Below are positions 48,583-61,334 of a DNA stretch of 64,000 nucleotides, piece after piece; position 1 is the stretch's first letter, and the number at the start of each line of letters is the position of its first letter. The notes below the pieces were generated by a model. The model worked only from the letters and a program-made list of their open reading frames with translations, was not told the DNA's origin and searched no databases. Both the position numbers and the translations under genes were made by a program. This DNA comes from Certhia americana (taxonomy: Eukaryota > Chordata > Aves > Passeriformes > Certhiidae): the NCBI GenBank assembly GCA_018697195.1, contig JAGMWU010000040.1, positions 744,001-808,000 of the forward strand, read 5' to 3'.

Positions 48583-50299
48583 AACCAGAAAGTAACATAC
48601 AGAAACCTCTGCACTTCTGATGATCTAAAACTAGTTTTGACTCAAGTGATTTATTCAGCTTTTGGAAGCACATCTGAATTTTACAGAGCTACATGTCTTA
48701 CATTTCCTGAAGTTCCACATACTATTTAGATATAGAAAAGAATGTTATTAGTGATTTCCTTTGTAAAGCTTATGGCCATGGTTTCTATACCTTGCTGTAC
48801 TTGTTAAGACTCTCTAAAGCTAGGATTTATCTTTTTAATTTCAGGATTACTTTTATTTAGTTGAGGTTGTAGCTGTCATGAATCACTAGCTGCAAGAGAT
48901 GTTCATTTACAAGAAAAGGTATTTTGGAGCAGGTAGAGACTAGTATAATCTCTTGCTTTTAAAAGCACCTATTAAAAATACAGTCAGAATGTTGCATTAA
49001 ACAGCTTAGATGGTAAAGCTGCACAAGAGACATCTTAGCTGAAATGTGATAGTAGAAGAACACAGCAAGTGCAAGTAAATCCATACAATTAATGATGGCA
49101 TCTGTATTAAAAACATTTCCCCAGAAGTTTCAAACATGAGCAAATACCCTATCAATGCAGGCAAGGAGCCCTGCACTTAGATTCTGCAGTTCAGGACTAT
49201 TTGTAGCAGCTCATATAAATTATGAATTATCACAGGACTAGCCTTTGCATCCAAACCCGTTATTACTTTGCACCACTTCATTTGGCAGAGGAAATTGAGT
49301 TCTGTTTAGAACTGCCTAACCCCCAGTGATAAGCCAAAGCATCCATTCCAGATCTTTGACATTACAGATAAGGGAGAAGAAACTGATCTTCTGATTGTAG
49401 CCTAAGGAGCAAAATGTTCTGTAGTTCCCTGCTAAGATGAATAGGAATCCGTCACCGATCCAGGAACAAGCAAGTAATTTTGGATCAGCCGGAAACGACA
49501 TTTTTCAAAGGTTTCACTTGGAGAAAAATACTTTAAGTTTTAGATTTTTATTCACTTATGACCAGCTCCAAGATAATGCTACACAGTAATTTCATAAAAA
49601 TTCAGATCACCTCTGTCACAGAGCATCGCAACTGTTTCTATGTTCAATTGGTCTCTTTGTCCTCAGTCTTTTAGGACAAAGACACAAGACAGTGCTACTG
49701 ACAATTAAAGAGAAATCCTCTCTAGCCGCCTTTGCATTCCTGCACTTACAAGTCCCAAGTCTTAGTACCCTCCCTCACATTGCAGTCTAAATGCAGGCTG
49801 TTATGGCCCTAGGGGACTCAGGTGTGAAAATGAAATAGCTTCACATGCATTCTGGTGGGACACATCAACAAGATTATACAAGCTGATAGGAGATATGTTG
49901 CCCTCATAATCACACTTCCCAGTGGATGCATCTATGCCAAAACTCATTGCAGCAGGGACAGTGACAAGCAAATGTTCAGTCCTAGGAAGAGAGTGGAAAA
50001 AGCTGTTTTGTCATGCTGTTGGTAGATGGTTTGTGCATTTCCATGGGAGTGTACTTTCATGGGTTGTACTTTCATATTTTAGGCCCAGGAATAATGGGAC
50101 TGGCTTTCACTTTTCTATTCCATTCTCTTCCATTAAGGCCTAATGTCCACATCATCACTGGAGCAACAGAATGCTTTCCAATAGTTTATGAAGTGACATG
50201 ACTGACATCTGTCCAGTGTTCATGCCCTCATCCCCTCCTCAGGTGTAGGAGTATGTGCAGTAGTGTTTTAGAGTTTGTTGCCCTTTCGTTTCTTTCTTC

Positions 50300-50316
50300 T
50301 TTTTTTTTTTTTTTTT
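50300..50316. repeat. poly-T run, 17 bases
   Basis: T homopolymer at the end of a pyrimidine-rich segment (cgtttctttcttc). Confidence 0.9.
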
Positions 50317-53300
50317 CCAATTAGACATATACACAGATATAACATATACTAATATGTTGTGTTAGGAAAAACAAGTTAAAACATGGACTTTTTACTCAGC
50401 ACAGAAGTTGCTTTAGTTTGTACTGGTCCTTGTGGGAGTTCAAACCACAGTTTTAAACCATGTCCAAGAAAGTCTTTATGGTGCTTCATATATTGCCGGA
50501 GTGACTGGTCACAGGAGCCACCTGCAGGTCTCTGATCAAACTTTCTTTCTCTGTAGTAAAAGGACATATAGCTCCTGGTGTTACATTATCATAGGAAAAT
50601 ATGGAGGGTAAACAGGCAATGAGAACTGGAATGAGGAAGTATTATTAACTTCTTATGTCAGCATTTGGCTACACTCAGCAAATACAAAGTAGTCAAACTC
50701 TCCAGAACAGATGTTTATTTTTTAAGACATTGGTGCAGGACTTGATCCTAGCACACTTCATTACAAAACAAGGACAAAATCCAGCCTTTTCCTGAGGGTT
50801 TATTATCAACACAAAAAACACGGTGAGATTCAAAAACAAAGGCAAGTGAAGCTGACCCATTTCTGGAAGTTAAAATAAAGCACTAGCACCCTCTATCAGG
50901 ACATTTCAAACACTGGCAACAGAACAGTGATTTTTCCTGAATAGAAAATATGCCTTCAGTAGATATTTAGTACGTACCACAATCTTTGTAAGTCTGCTTT
51001 AATTAAAAAAAAATTAATTATTTCTGTTTTAAAATTGACATGAACTACTACCATCCAGAGCTGTGCTTTGCACAGATATTTTTCCAAGCTGTAGAGCAAA
51101 TTGTTATGCGAGATCACTCAGATAAAGGCCTGCAATAAGAGAAGTGATAACGAAGACAGCAGCTGTTACTAAATTACAAAAACAAGACAGATTTGTTGGC
51201 AAACACTAACAATCTGGGAAACTTTTTTGCAAGTTCAACACTTCTGCAAACAGTCCCTTTTTGGGTTCCCTCAGTGGAGTGTGATGACACCAGAAAAATT
51301 TCTTTACAGGAGACTTATGACCTTTCTAACATGACCTGCTGCTCCTCACACTGGTGCCCTTCACAAGGAAGGTAATGAATGTAAATTCATCTTGACCCTT
51401 TGCAACCCCTTTTTTATGGAAAGGACTATAGCAAATGGAAGAGGCTCAGAAAGAACATCCGGATGTTCAATGCCCACCCTTTCCTAACAGGTTCCACAGA
51501 ATCTACAGCAGAACATATTTCTCTATCATCCTCACCAAAATCCTCAGCCACTAGAGAAATAAATCTTCTTCAGTACACTGTTTCACCATTCCTTGCATCT
51601 AAACATTTGAATAGCATCAGCTTCCAGTCACTGCATAATTATGCCAGGTGTCAAGAGGAGATCTCAAGGACAAAGATTTCATAGCAATTCTTCCAGCTTG
51701 TAGCAACTAGGCTAATGCCACTGGCTGTTTTAGAGCATTGGCAATCCAAACAATTGGACAGATTCATTTCCAGCATCCTCTAGTCATGTGCACCTTATCC
51801 TTCAAAATGACTTTTCATAGTCATGGAATTACCACCTGAAAATTATCAACTCATGTTTTTTACAATGCACTAAATGAAAGGGCAGAATGAAGCACAACTA
51901 CTCATCACGAGGAATACCTATCATGTCAGGCTTCTATGTGTGTGCAGGTGTAGAATACAGATTTTGAAAACTGTTTTATTTGCTTCTCCTTCTCCCCTCA
52001 GGTATCCCCAGTAGGTGGCCAAATACATCCTTCTCTCCTCAGAGGAACCTCAAGGGCAGCATATTTTTCTTTTACTTTTGTCATCATTAAATTTCTCAAA
52101 ACTCTGATAGGTTGTCATTCAAGTTCAAGAAACCTTGATGACAAAAAATTGCAGTTACATCTTCAATGAAGTACTGGAGGCAAACTTACCAGGGCTATTG
52201 AAATGGAGCGTCTCACAGTGTGTTTTAAGTGGCCAGAAAAAACTCACCCCAAAATATTTTACTACTGTTATATCAAGTCTTAGTTGAGACTCAGTGAAAA
52301 AGTAACATAAAGGAGTCATGGATAACTTTGTCATGTATGTTTTCAAATATGCAGATTAATTTAGGATGCAAATGCTGTGAAAGATGCGTTCTGCTCTGAA
52401 GCATGCAAACTGGGGTTTTGTCCCACACTTAAAGCCATACTTGCTTGAAATTTCCAGCCCACAAGAGAGGAAAAAAAATTGTGTGTCTACATAGAAAAAC
52501 AGGGGTTTCATTAGGAAAAGCAGTCAGTCACTTTAGAGAAGAATTAAACAATGAATTTTGGAAGAAAAATTTTAATCTATTTTCAGTTTTAAAGATGTTT
52601 CATATGGGAGGTTGCTGTCATAATTGCCTATGAGTGTTCTTTGGCTTCTTGCAGTATTTTTGAAAGTTTTGATATGCAAAATTGTACTATGTGGAAAGAA
52701 TTTTCTTTTCCTCAGTTTCTTTCTGATAATCCCAAATGGATGTTACCACCCCACTGCCTCCTGTCAAAGGGAGCTCAGCCCTCATTGAGGGAACTGATGT
52801 CTTCCACGGCACACTGAGCAATACAAACACAGCTTCTGCAAGGCATGGTAACACTTTTCTCTCAAAATCTCTAGCCTCTGTGATTGTTTGCCGAAGTAAT
52901 TCAGGTCTTCTAATACTAATGCATACACTGAACCTCAAAAGCAAACAGTTTTGTAGTACAGTGCTGTAGTAACAGCACCAGTTTGAGGGACAACCACCTA
53001 TCTTGGTACAATAGGTTTATTGGTAAGAATTCATGTATTCTTCTGCATAAAATCACAGAAAAAAGGAAAGGAAAAGAGAAAACCAGGACAGGTCACAGAT
53101 TCAACTAACAACTTCAACTATCAACATCTTCATCGACAAAGAAGATGTGTTCACTATTGGTTTCTTCACAGAGATTACAAAGAGCCGATGCTCAAATGTA
53201 GAAAAGAGACTGTATGTTACAGTGTACAGCCTAGTTACCCACCTCTATCATAATCAAAAAAAGGGCTGTTATTGAGGAAGTTGTTCTGTTCTATGTTAGA

Positions 53301-55580
53301 CGTTATATCAAGTGGTACTTCTTGGACAAAAAAAGTAGTTTTCCATTAAAAAAAAAATTAGAAAAAACAGTTTTGTAATGAAAAAGGAAGAAGTGTAGAG
53401 CAGGTAAGGGCAGATAATATATTTAAATATAGCAAGTATAAAAAACATAGAAGATAAAATAAAGAAACTTTCTAGCCTCTTCTCAGGGTGGTAATAGGAC
53501 TAAATTGACCAAAGAGATATGGATCAGTCAACACCGACATAATGTGCAGGTTTTTTTCAAATATTATCTTAAATGCATTTTTTAAAACATATAATCAGCT
53601 TTCAACCAATTATACTCAATAAACAGATCATTATTGGAGGTCTGACAGCATGGAAATGATCTCTATCTCATCTAAAACTTTTGATATAAGACACACACTC
53701 ATTTTCTTTCATGTCAACTTTATTTAGCAGTCCCTTCCTTTACAAAATTATGTCAGACAAGTAAAAATCAGTATTGCACACACTGCAAGCTCTTCCATCA
53801 GATCATTTTTAATCAATACAGAGCCTACAGAGTCTGGACCGGAACAGCTTCAATGGAACTACTGCTTTCTGCTGGGGATATAACACAAACTTTCCCAGAC
53901 ATGGAACTGCCTGATGAACTACTAATTTTTGGGGAGGGTAAGTTTTTTGCTAATTGCCTCAAAGAACCACTGTCTGCCATCACAGACATTCATTCAGTCC
54001 TCACAAAGTTGAGAAGACCTGTGCAGTCCCATCAGAAGAATGGGGGAGAAGGACCCTCCAAAAATGGACAATGTATAGAGATCAGATTAAGTAAATGCAT
54101 GTTTTTCTAAATGCCTTACCCAAATAAAACACAAAGGAGTTAAGCAGCTAAGAGTAACTGTCTGAAGAGTAAAGATGAAAAATTCTGGTCCTGATACATC
54201 TAAAGACACTGTGTAAGTTGAAATTTGCTCCATGAACATTTAGAATTCAGTTTCCCCAAAGACAACAAGAATTGTAATGAGCTATTCAGTACTGTCTTCA
54301 GATGAGAGATAGATACATTTGGACATCAGGGCCCCCAAAACTGTAATCAGATCTGACTCTTGTGATCATGTGACACTCAGTTTATTTCAGTGGAACTTTT
54401 GACTAGGATCTTCCCAAATAAATTCTAGAGCTTCAATGAATACATATAAAATTAGTGAAAGCTTGGTCAGTGCTTGGAGTTTCTGTGATGACAAATGTTA
54501 TGTGAATATACAAATGATTACTGCTACATAGTATCTGTCTTGAGAGAACAGAGTGACATTCCTGGAGCTGTTCTGGGAGCTGAGGTGAATAATAGACTTT
54601 TCATAATCTACCATAAGATATTAATTTATCTTTGAAGAACAATAAGAAGAAAAGGCAATGCTGGGGGGAAAAGGAAATAAAAGTACACCATATTTTTCTG
54701 TGAACTGGAGAAAACTGTTAGAAACCAAACTAGTCCCCACTAAATCAGCCAGCAACTGGAGGTGGAAACTGAACAGCAGGATTTGATGAAGTAACCAGTG
54801 CTGGTGTTTGGTTAGTAGGCAGAAATAGCATTTTAAAAGAGATTTTAGGATAGTTGTACAAATGTTGTTCAGAAAGGTATAGCTGCATCTATGCCAGGAA
54901 TAAATAGCTTTCAGTCAGACATTCAGGGAACTACAAGGTGTTTTGTGGTTCCTCAGAATGGTAACCCCAGTAAAACACTACAGGGAATCTGACTTGACAA
55001 CCACTTGCCTTTGAGGAAGGCACAATCTCCTGCCCCTGAGCTTCCCCTGAGCTGGAATACTCTTGCATGTATATAAACAAGAGCTTGTGTTTTGTAAGAC
55101 TGCTGCTCCTGGCCTTCAGCTTCCAGTTCCTATCCTACAATACTTCACGTCCCCAGGCACAGTCCCCCAGCCAAGGCTGCTGAAATCTCTCACGAAGGTA
55201 TCTGCTTTGTGAGAGGAAACTGGTTTTGTCTAGAATTAAACTTCACAAACCAATCTTGGCAGTTCTCTGACCAGCTAATAAGTTGCTTTGTCCTTTTTGT
55301 GAGAAGCAGTTTCGTGGCTGTAGCTCAAAGAAGTACTATCCTCCCAAGACACTTTTCCCTTCACTGCAAGCATGGAAATCAGCTGTGCCAACTACCCATC
55401 TACCTGGTCACAGAGGCTTTTTCTTTCTGTTTGAATGTTTGGCAGGGGCAGGGCTTTATTTACCTACCTCAAAGATGTCCTAAAGGTCTGTAAGAATCCT
55501 GCTCTGAAGACAGCAGGTGAAAGACTCATCCTTGAATGGTCTTTGTGATTAGCCAGCTTAGGTGTTCAGCCAGAGAAAAG

Positions 55581-56290
55581 TGATTTTTCAGGCATTTCTA
55601 GCTGAAACAGAGCAATGGACATGCTGCCAGAGGCCCACATGGGCAGCACTGCTGCCCCACTACCACTAAGATTTTCCATTGCCCATGTGCAGCTTCTCTG
55701 GAGCTTGACGCCTGCACACACGTCAAAGTCCTGCTCCAACTCCCCAAACACACACACACACCAGCAGTGGCAGCTCCCAGCATCAACCCATTTGGAAATA
55801 AGTCTTGATCCTATATATCACGACAGTGACCAGGCCTGTCTCTATAAGCTGTGGACTGAATTTTGCCCCATGAGCTGTCAGCATAGCTGCCACCCTCTGA
55901 GACAAGGCAGATGACAGTGCTGCAGTGGCAGTGGAGTGGGGAGCCAAGTGTTGCCAGCTGCAGGAATGCTACAGCCACAGCCTCAGAGGAGACTTGCTGC
56001 ACATCAACTCTGCCTTCAGAAAACCCTGCAAAACCTCCTTCTGTCAAACTGCTTTCCCAGTCTAACAAGGATGACATTTATCCCCTGGTATCCCAGTGGA
56101 ATTTACTGCAGGGAAAAATGCTCACTGAAGTAAATGACTGCCTAGAAAAGTTAACTGCTCTCCCAAAGTACTGTACAAGACACCCAAACACTACTGTAGC
56201 TCAAGGCCAGGATTTTAAAGCTTCAGAAAGTCCAGAGGATTTATGGAGACCAGTTGGTGTTTTATACTGGATACTGAACTCAATATAAAA
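55581..56290. other. less AT-rich block, stop-poor on both strands, unrecognised
   Basis: Several overlapping frames stay open: plus 55615-55914 (99 codons) and 55911-56288 (125 codons), minus 55811-56077 and 55566-55757. The two plus frames overlap by 4 bases, which is coincidence in a vertebrate context. I recognise no domain. A CA run sits at 55748-55761 inside one frame and argues against coding. The block could be an unrecognised old transposon or simply a less AT-rich patch. Confidence 0.3.
55748..55761. repeat. CA microsatellite, short
   Basis: Seven CA units following ccccaaa. Confidence 0.85.
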
Positions 56291-56759
56291 TTTCTTCATA
56301 TACTGCAGTAACAAGTTTCACAGATACTGAAACTCACACTGCTTCAAATACTATGGTCTGAGAGAGCAAGCAGCTGTGATACCAGGTAGCAGAGTTTATT
56401 CTCACTGTGTAAAAAGCATGCACACAACTACTCTAAAAACCAGAGGGTTTACTTTTCCCTCCTCTAGAACCCAACAGTGTCAGTGTAAGGCTAAATCCTA
56501 AGGCTTTTCACTGACTGTTCATTCTGTAAGAGTGCCTAACAATCATAAGGGAATGCTGGCTCCTGTTGTCATGGGCATAATAGAGTGATGGGATTCTTGC
56601 TTTAGGAAAAGGGGAGGGAATTTTTCATTCCTCTTCACACTCCTTTTAGGACACCATTTTCCATCTGGGATCATTTTCCTCAGCATATCTTTTCCCTCCA
56701 TTTTCCCATTAGAAAGAACCGGGAACAAACACGAAATTTGTTTAATCGTCTTCTGTGAG
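56291..56759. other. non-coding sequence, nothing recognised
   Basis: No repeat, exon or regulatory signature could be supported here. Confidence 0.4.
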
Positions 56760-57230
56760 ATCAGCTGAATTCAAATGCTGTTTGATTACAGCTAGTCACA
56801 AAAATGTCAAGTGCATTTCCATTTAGAGTGCTTGCTTAAACAGCCGTGTAAATGGGGACCACCCAAAAATCAGCATACATCATGAGAGATTTGAGCTTCC
56901 TTGTGGAGTGTACTTGTTTCCATCCACTCTCTTGCTCTTTAAAATTATGCTTTTTCACAGCACATCATTTCCTCAAATGAGGATGATACATCACTGCTGC
57001 AGATTGACTCATGAGGCCCATTAATAAAGGCCAGGGTTTTTCAGCAGCTTTTCTCATTGGGAAGGTGTTATCTTACCATCTAATGTGTAATGAACATGAT
57101 GCTCTTAGCCTGCGCCCAGCCCACAGCTCCAGCTCCCCTTGTCAATTTGATTGGAGGTTTTCTTTGCACAGGCAGTGTGTATCATGTTAGAGAATAAATA
57201 ATGCATTATTCCTTTCCCTAAGTAAGTAGC
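56760..57230. other. possible conserved non-coding regulatory element
   Basis: A dense, non-repetitive stretch with recognisable binding-site cores. These are a perfect AP-1 site TGACTCA (57005-57011), a HOX-like cattaataaagg (about 57019-57030), a reverse GATA core in gttatctta (about 57068-57076), and the pair tgtcaatttgattgg (about 57140-57154). Reading frames are closed. The texture resembles developmental enhancers, but motif cores this short also occur by chance and conservation was not tested. Confidence 0.25.
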
Positions 57231-60079
57231 TATTCATTTCAAATGCACCAAAAATGCTTAAAGTGAAATGGTTACCCTTGTCATATGGGATTCACCTCTT
57301 ATAAAACATTTCTGCCCAGAGCTGTCCAAAACATCACCCTATCATATAGTTTCTAGTATTATGCTTCTGCATGGTGCTGTCAGCACAAGACAAGAAATAC
57401 AAAGATCCAGAAAGCCTTTGATTTTATGTTCATAGTTTTCCCACATTCTTTTCCTTTCCAAAATAAGTAGGGATGAACAGAAAATTGGACAGGAGACTAC
57501 AATAATACACGGGAAAAAAAAACCAAACTAAAATCTCTGTTTGATCAAATGCTGACTTGATTTAAAAAAAATGTTTTGGGTATCATTTTTTCCATGAAGA
57601 AAAAAAAAACCCTGAGTTTTATGATTTAATATTCAAAATCTAGGGATTAGATTTAGACAAAATATTTCAGATGCAGTCTGGAAGAATACTATGTTAGATA
57701 TTAATTACCTGATTTGGATTGAGAATTTCAGAAGTCTCTACAGGAATCAAAAAAATCATACAGACATTCTCTGAGTACTGGACACCTGATTCCCTGATTG
57801 TTTAAATTGAAGCATTAAATATTAAGCATACTTACCTGAACTGATCAGGCTCCCAGAACAAAAGATTTTGCAAAGGACACAGAATTATTAGCTTTCATGA
57901 TCTCCTTCGAATCTTAGTTTGTGGTCTTCTTTTCTTTTTCAGTTTGTGTCTATGTATTAATCTATATACTAAATTATCTCTGCTTTGGAGCCTAGAAAAG
58001 CTTTCTACACGAGGCTTCGCTAACTTTTGGGGATGCAGAGTTGCACGCCAAAGTGGATTGTACTCTCAGTCAGCTGAAAACTGTTGTAGGAATGGCATTT
58101 CACATGATGGTACTTCCTCTTCTGGTCAAAATTAGGAAGTGCACAGATATTTTTCCCATCCTTTCAAGTTTAACGTAGCACTTTGAATCCTCAAACAATT
58201 CAACAGGCTCAAGCTGTGTTCACTCCCCACAGAATCTTTGGCATGCAAACTAAGTTTTGTTAGTACAGGAAGTATATATCAGGTATTGGACCTACACAGC
58301 ACACTCTTGCCATACAGAGTAGGGCCTCCAAGGAATTCCAAATAAAAAACTGGAGAGATATTTGGAAGCATCACTTCCCTATTCATTTGATTTAGTACAA
58401 AGAGCTGCATCTCAAACCTAATCTGAACAGGCTTCCTGTTAGGGCCTGATGCATTTTTAGCAGTTTTAGCTGGTTTAAATACAGTTTCTCTATTTATCAC
58501 AGAGAGGCAGTAAACAGGGACAGTGTAGAGCTGTTGTTTTAGGAGCACATTTTGTTATTTGTTTGTTTTTTTCTTAAAGAAAACTCTAAAAGAACAGGAG
58601 AATAGCCAATTATACTACAAGACTCCTTACAGGAGTAACAAAACAGTACGTTCTCTTTCATACATTGAATCCACAGAATTAATTAAAACAGATAATTCAG
58701 AGTCAGATTGCCAAGATATTTTGAAATAGCCCAAAAGCTAGGTCTAGATAGCATTCTCCAGGCTTACTCTCACAATTCCCCATACTCTGCTAAAGTTTCA
58801 GATCTAGCCTTGTCTGATGAAGTTCAAATTAATAGCAGTGTCTTGAAGGCACGAGAGGTTTGGCCAACTTTGCAAAAGGCCAGTGTAATAACTGGAAGGT
58901 GCTAGGTCAGTCAGACCTGCTATTCACATTACTGTGCACACCTGCAGGCTATATTGGACCCAGGAGAGGAATAACCACATAATTAGGTAGACTGACATTT
59001 TACTGCAGGTTGAAGTAATCAGGGGACTGGCAAAACAGGAGAATGACTTTCTAAAGCTTACACTGTGCATATATTGCCTAGGGTTTAAAATTAATAGCAT
59101 AAGGAGAGAACTTGATACCCTCCGACGCAGATACAGACAAGGCCAATAAGTAACATTTCAATTCAGCTCTGAGATATTTTAAAGTTGTAAGGGCCAGAGC
59201 TGCTGTCCTCGTTTGAACTTGCATACAAATGAGTGTCAAAAATGTTCACAACAACCAACTAAAAAAGACAGAATATATAATATTGTGATATATGCATTAC
59301 AGCAGCTCCCAGTGTATCACCTGGGCTGTCAGACATACCTGGCAACAGCCACGTGTTGCTTCAAAAGTCATTCCACATGCTTTGTTCATGCAGGAAAAGG
59401 AAAACAGGACTAAAACCCAATTTGTTCTTTTATCATTATGCCTCCTAGCCTTTCTCTATAATGTTTTATAGCCATGCATCAACCACAAGTGGTGAGCATA
59501 TTTCCCATCTGCTGGGGCTAAATGTGCTGTGATCAGTACTAGCAAGGAGAGACAGAGAGACATTGAGACTGTGTCCAACTAGATTAAAATCTGGAAAGCT
59601 ATGTTATCCAAGGGATGTAGTGGTTCTGAGGATATCAGCAACTTTTTATGTTGCAGTTCCACAGTCATGAGCTGAACCATGAATCGTTGGCTCCAAACCT
59701 GAATCTTATCTCTTTAGTTTTAATCAAATATCCAGTAGTAAAAAAAAAAAAAAAAAGCAGACGTAAAATGGAGTAAAACAGACTCTATAAAAGATGATTA
59801 ATTGCAAAGTACTAGTACTGCCATCCATAGGAATGGTGTTCACTAAACAGCATTCCACATATCTTCACATAAAACCCCGCTTGTGCAATTGCCCAAAAAT
59901 ACAGTATGTTGTGACAAAGCCTCTCTGTTTGAAAGTACAGATAACATCTCTTCTCCTGGTTAAATTACTATCAAGAATTGATCTAACTCAGCATGGATGG
60001 ACAGATGTGGAGTTTTTGTTCTCTTAGAGGTTTTCTTTGCTTCATTTTCCTTTAAACTACTTCAGGATAAGCTACTTTC
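57231..60079. other. unique non-coding sequence, no gene recognised
   Basis: Open frames are under 90 codons. A 17-base A run lies at 59740-59756. No repeat family was recognised. Confidence 0.5.
59740..59756. repeat. poly-A run, 17 bases
   Basis: A homopolymer after tccagtagt. No retrocopy is recognised upstream. Confidence 0.9.
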
Positions 60080-60320
60080 CTGTGCTCATAACCAAAATAC
60101 TGAGTCAGACAGCATCAGAGACGCTTCAAATGGGCAGCTCATTTCCGGTAACCTTTCTGTGTTTTTGGCTGTGGAAAGAGCCTGAAATCCCACCTTCATA
60201 CGAAGGACACCTGCATGGAAGGAGAACGCAAGAGCAAGACCCCCTGTCATGTGATTGGTTACCCTCGATTTGTAATGCAAAGGTCTGTAATAAGAGCCAT
60301 CTGTCTTGCACAATGCATCC
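60080..60320. other. CpG-retaining, stop-poor block with OCT/SOX-like site; element or exon unknown
   Basis: Five CpGs survive in this block (gacgctt, ccggta, tacgaagg, aacgcaag, ctcgat). A CCAAT-type core (gattgg, 60253-60258) is followed by atttgtaatgcaaa (60268-60281), which is close to the composite SOX-POU consensus CATTGTNATGCAAA. Frames are open on both strands (plus 60037-60366, minus 60086-60313), but no domain is recognised. This may be a regulatory element or nothing. Confidence 0.25.
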
Positions 60321-61013
60321 CTACACTGAACACTTTTACCAGGGCCCCCAAACCATAACCAACTGAGACTTATCCTGAGGCACTTTGTAGATGAAAAGAA
60401 AAGACTTGGATTAAAGAGGCACTTCCCAGGGATGCCTGCTGAATGGTTTTAGGAAGCCAGCCAAGGCGCTGAAGCCATTACTCACCAAAAAGTCAACCCA
60501 GCTGACAAATTTTTTAAAGAAACAAAGCTTACTGGCCAAGATAACTCTATTCCTCTTCTACATCAGTCATCTTCTCATTATACTCACACCACCATAATCT
60601 GCTATAATAGGAGGAATCCCTCTGTGGCTGTGTGCATTAAGCAATCATGCTTTCATGTATATATCTGTCATAGTGAAATTCCACCATTCCTGAGATTCTA
60701 CACTTTAAAAAAAACAAGGAATAAGAACAGTGCTTTGCTTTCTTATCATATCCCTTTAAAGTATCCTTACAAGAAGAGGTCATTCATAAGTCTGGTCAGT
60801 GCTACGTGTTTTCCTCTAAAGAAAACACAGTGTCTTAAAATGGTTTAGATCAGATGCAGATAAGCAAAGGATATTTTTCACTACAGCTGAATGATCAAAA
60901 TTTAGAGTAGCTCAGGATTTCACTCATTAATTCTATAAAGTTCATTAAGTTCCTGTTAGATAATCAAAATTACTACACAGATTTGATAGCAAACAAAAGA
61001 AAAGGAAGGTGTA
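60321..61013. other. non-coding sequence, nothing recognised
   Basis: AT-rich, with short open frames only. Confidence 0.45.
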
Positions 61014-61334
61014 TTGTTGCAAGATGGGGGTCAGCCTCTTTTCCCAGGTAATTATCAACACGACAAGCGGACATAATCTAAAGCTGCACCAAGCGGAGGT
61101 TCAGGTTGGACATCAGGAAGAATTTTTTCACTTAAAGGGTAGTTAAACACTGGAAAAGGCTGCCCAGGGAGGTGGTGGAGTTACCATCCCTGGAAGTGTT
61201 TAAGAAAGAATTGGATGTGACACTTAGTGCCATGCTTTCGTTGGCATGGTGGTGTTCACTCAAAGGTTGGACTTGATGCCCTTGGAGGTCTTGTCCAACC
61301 TTGACGATTATATATTTCTATTATTCTATGATTA
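61014..61334 (+). mobile_element. CR1 LINE, 5'-truncated 3' end (plus strand)
   Basis: The order is diagnostic: gggggtcagcctcttttccc, aggttcaggttggacatcag, gaagaattttttcac, aggctgcccagggaggtggt, ggagttaccatccctggaag, tgacacttagtgccatg, aaggttggacttgatgccct, ggaggtcttgtccaacc, then the tail attctatgatt. This is the terminal part of CR1 ORF2 plus the 3' UTR, ending in the family's short tandem tail. It is 5'-truncated near 61014, in the opposite orientation to the copies at 2 kb and 10.3 kb. It retains more of the consensus than the 10.3 kb copy. The remaining frame is too short and broken for function. Confidence 0.95.

Larger units (their letters stand above)
44611..55580. other. unique non-coding sequence with simple repeats, no gene recognised
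   Basis: The stretch contains a 22-base A run (44949-44970), an AAAC/AAGC tetranucleotide repeat (48547-48582) and a 17-base T run (50300-50316). Open frames are about 103 codons or less and occur on both strands. No transposon family was recognised. Confidence 0.5.

Noticed and set aside
55615..56288. Two plus-strand frames overlapping by 4 bases as a translationally coupled pair
   Set aside because: Such coupling is a bacterial feature. The window is vertebrate, the frames have no domains, and one contains a CA microsatellite.
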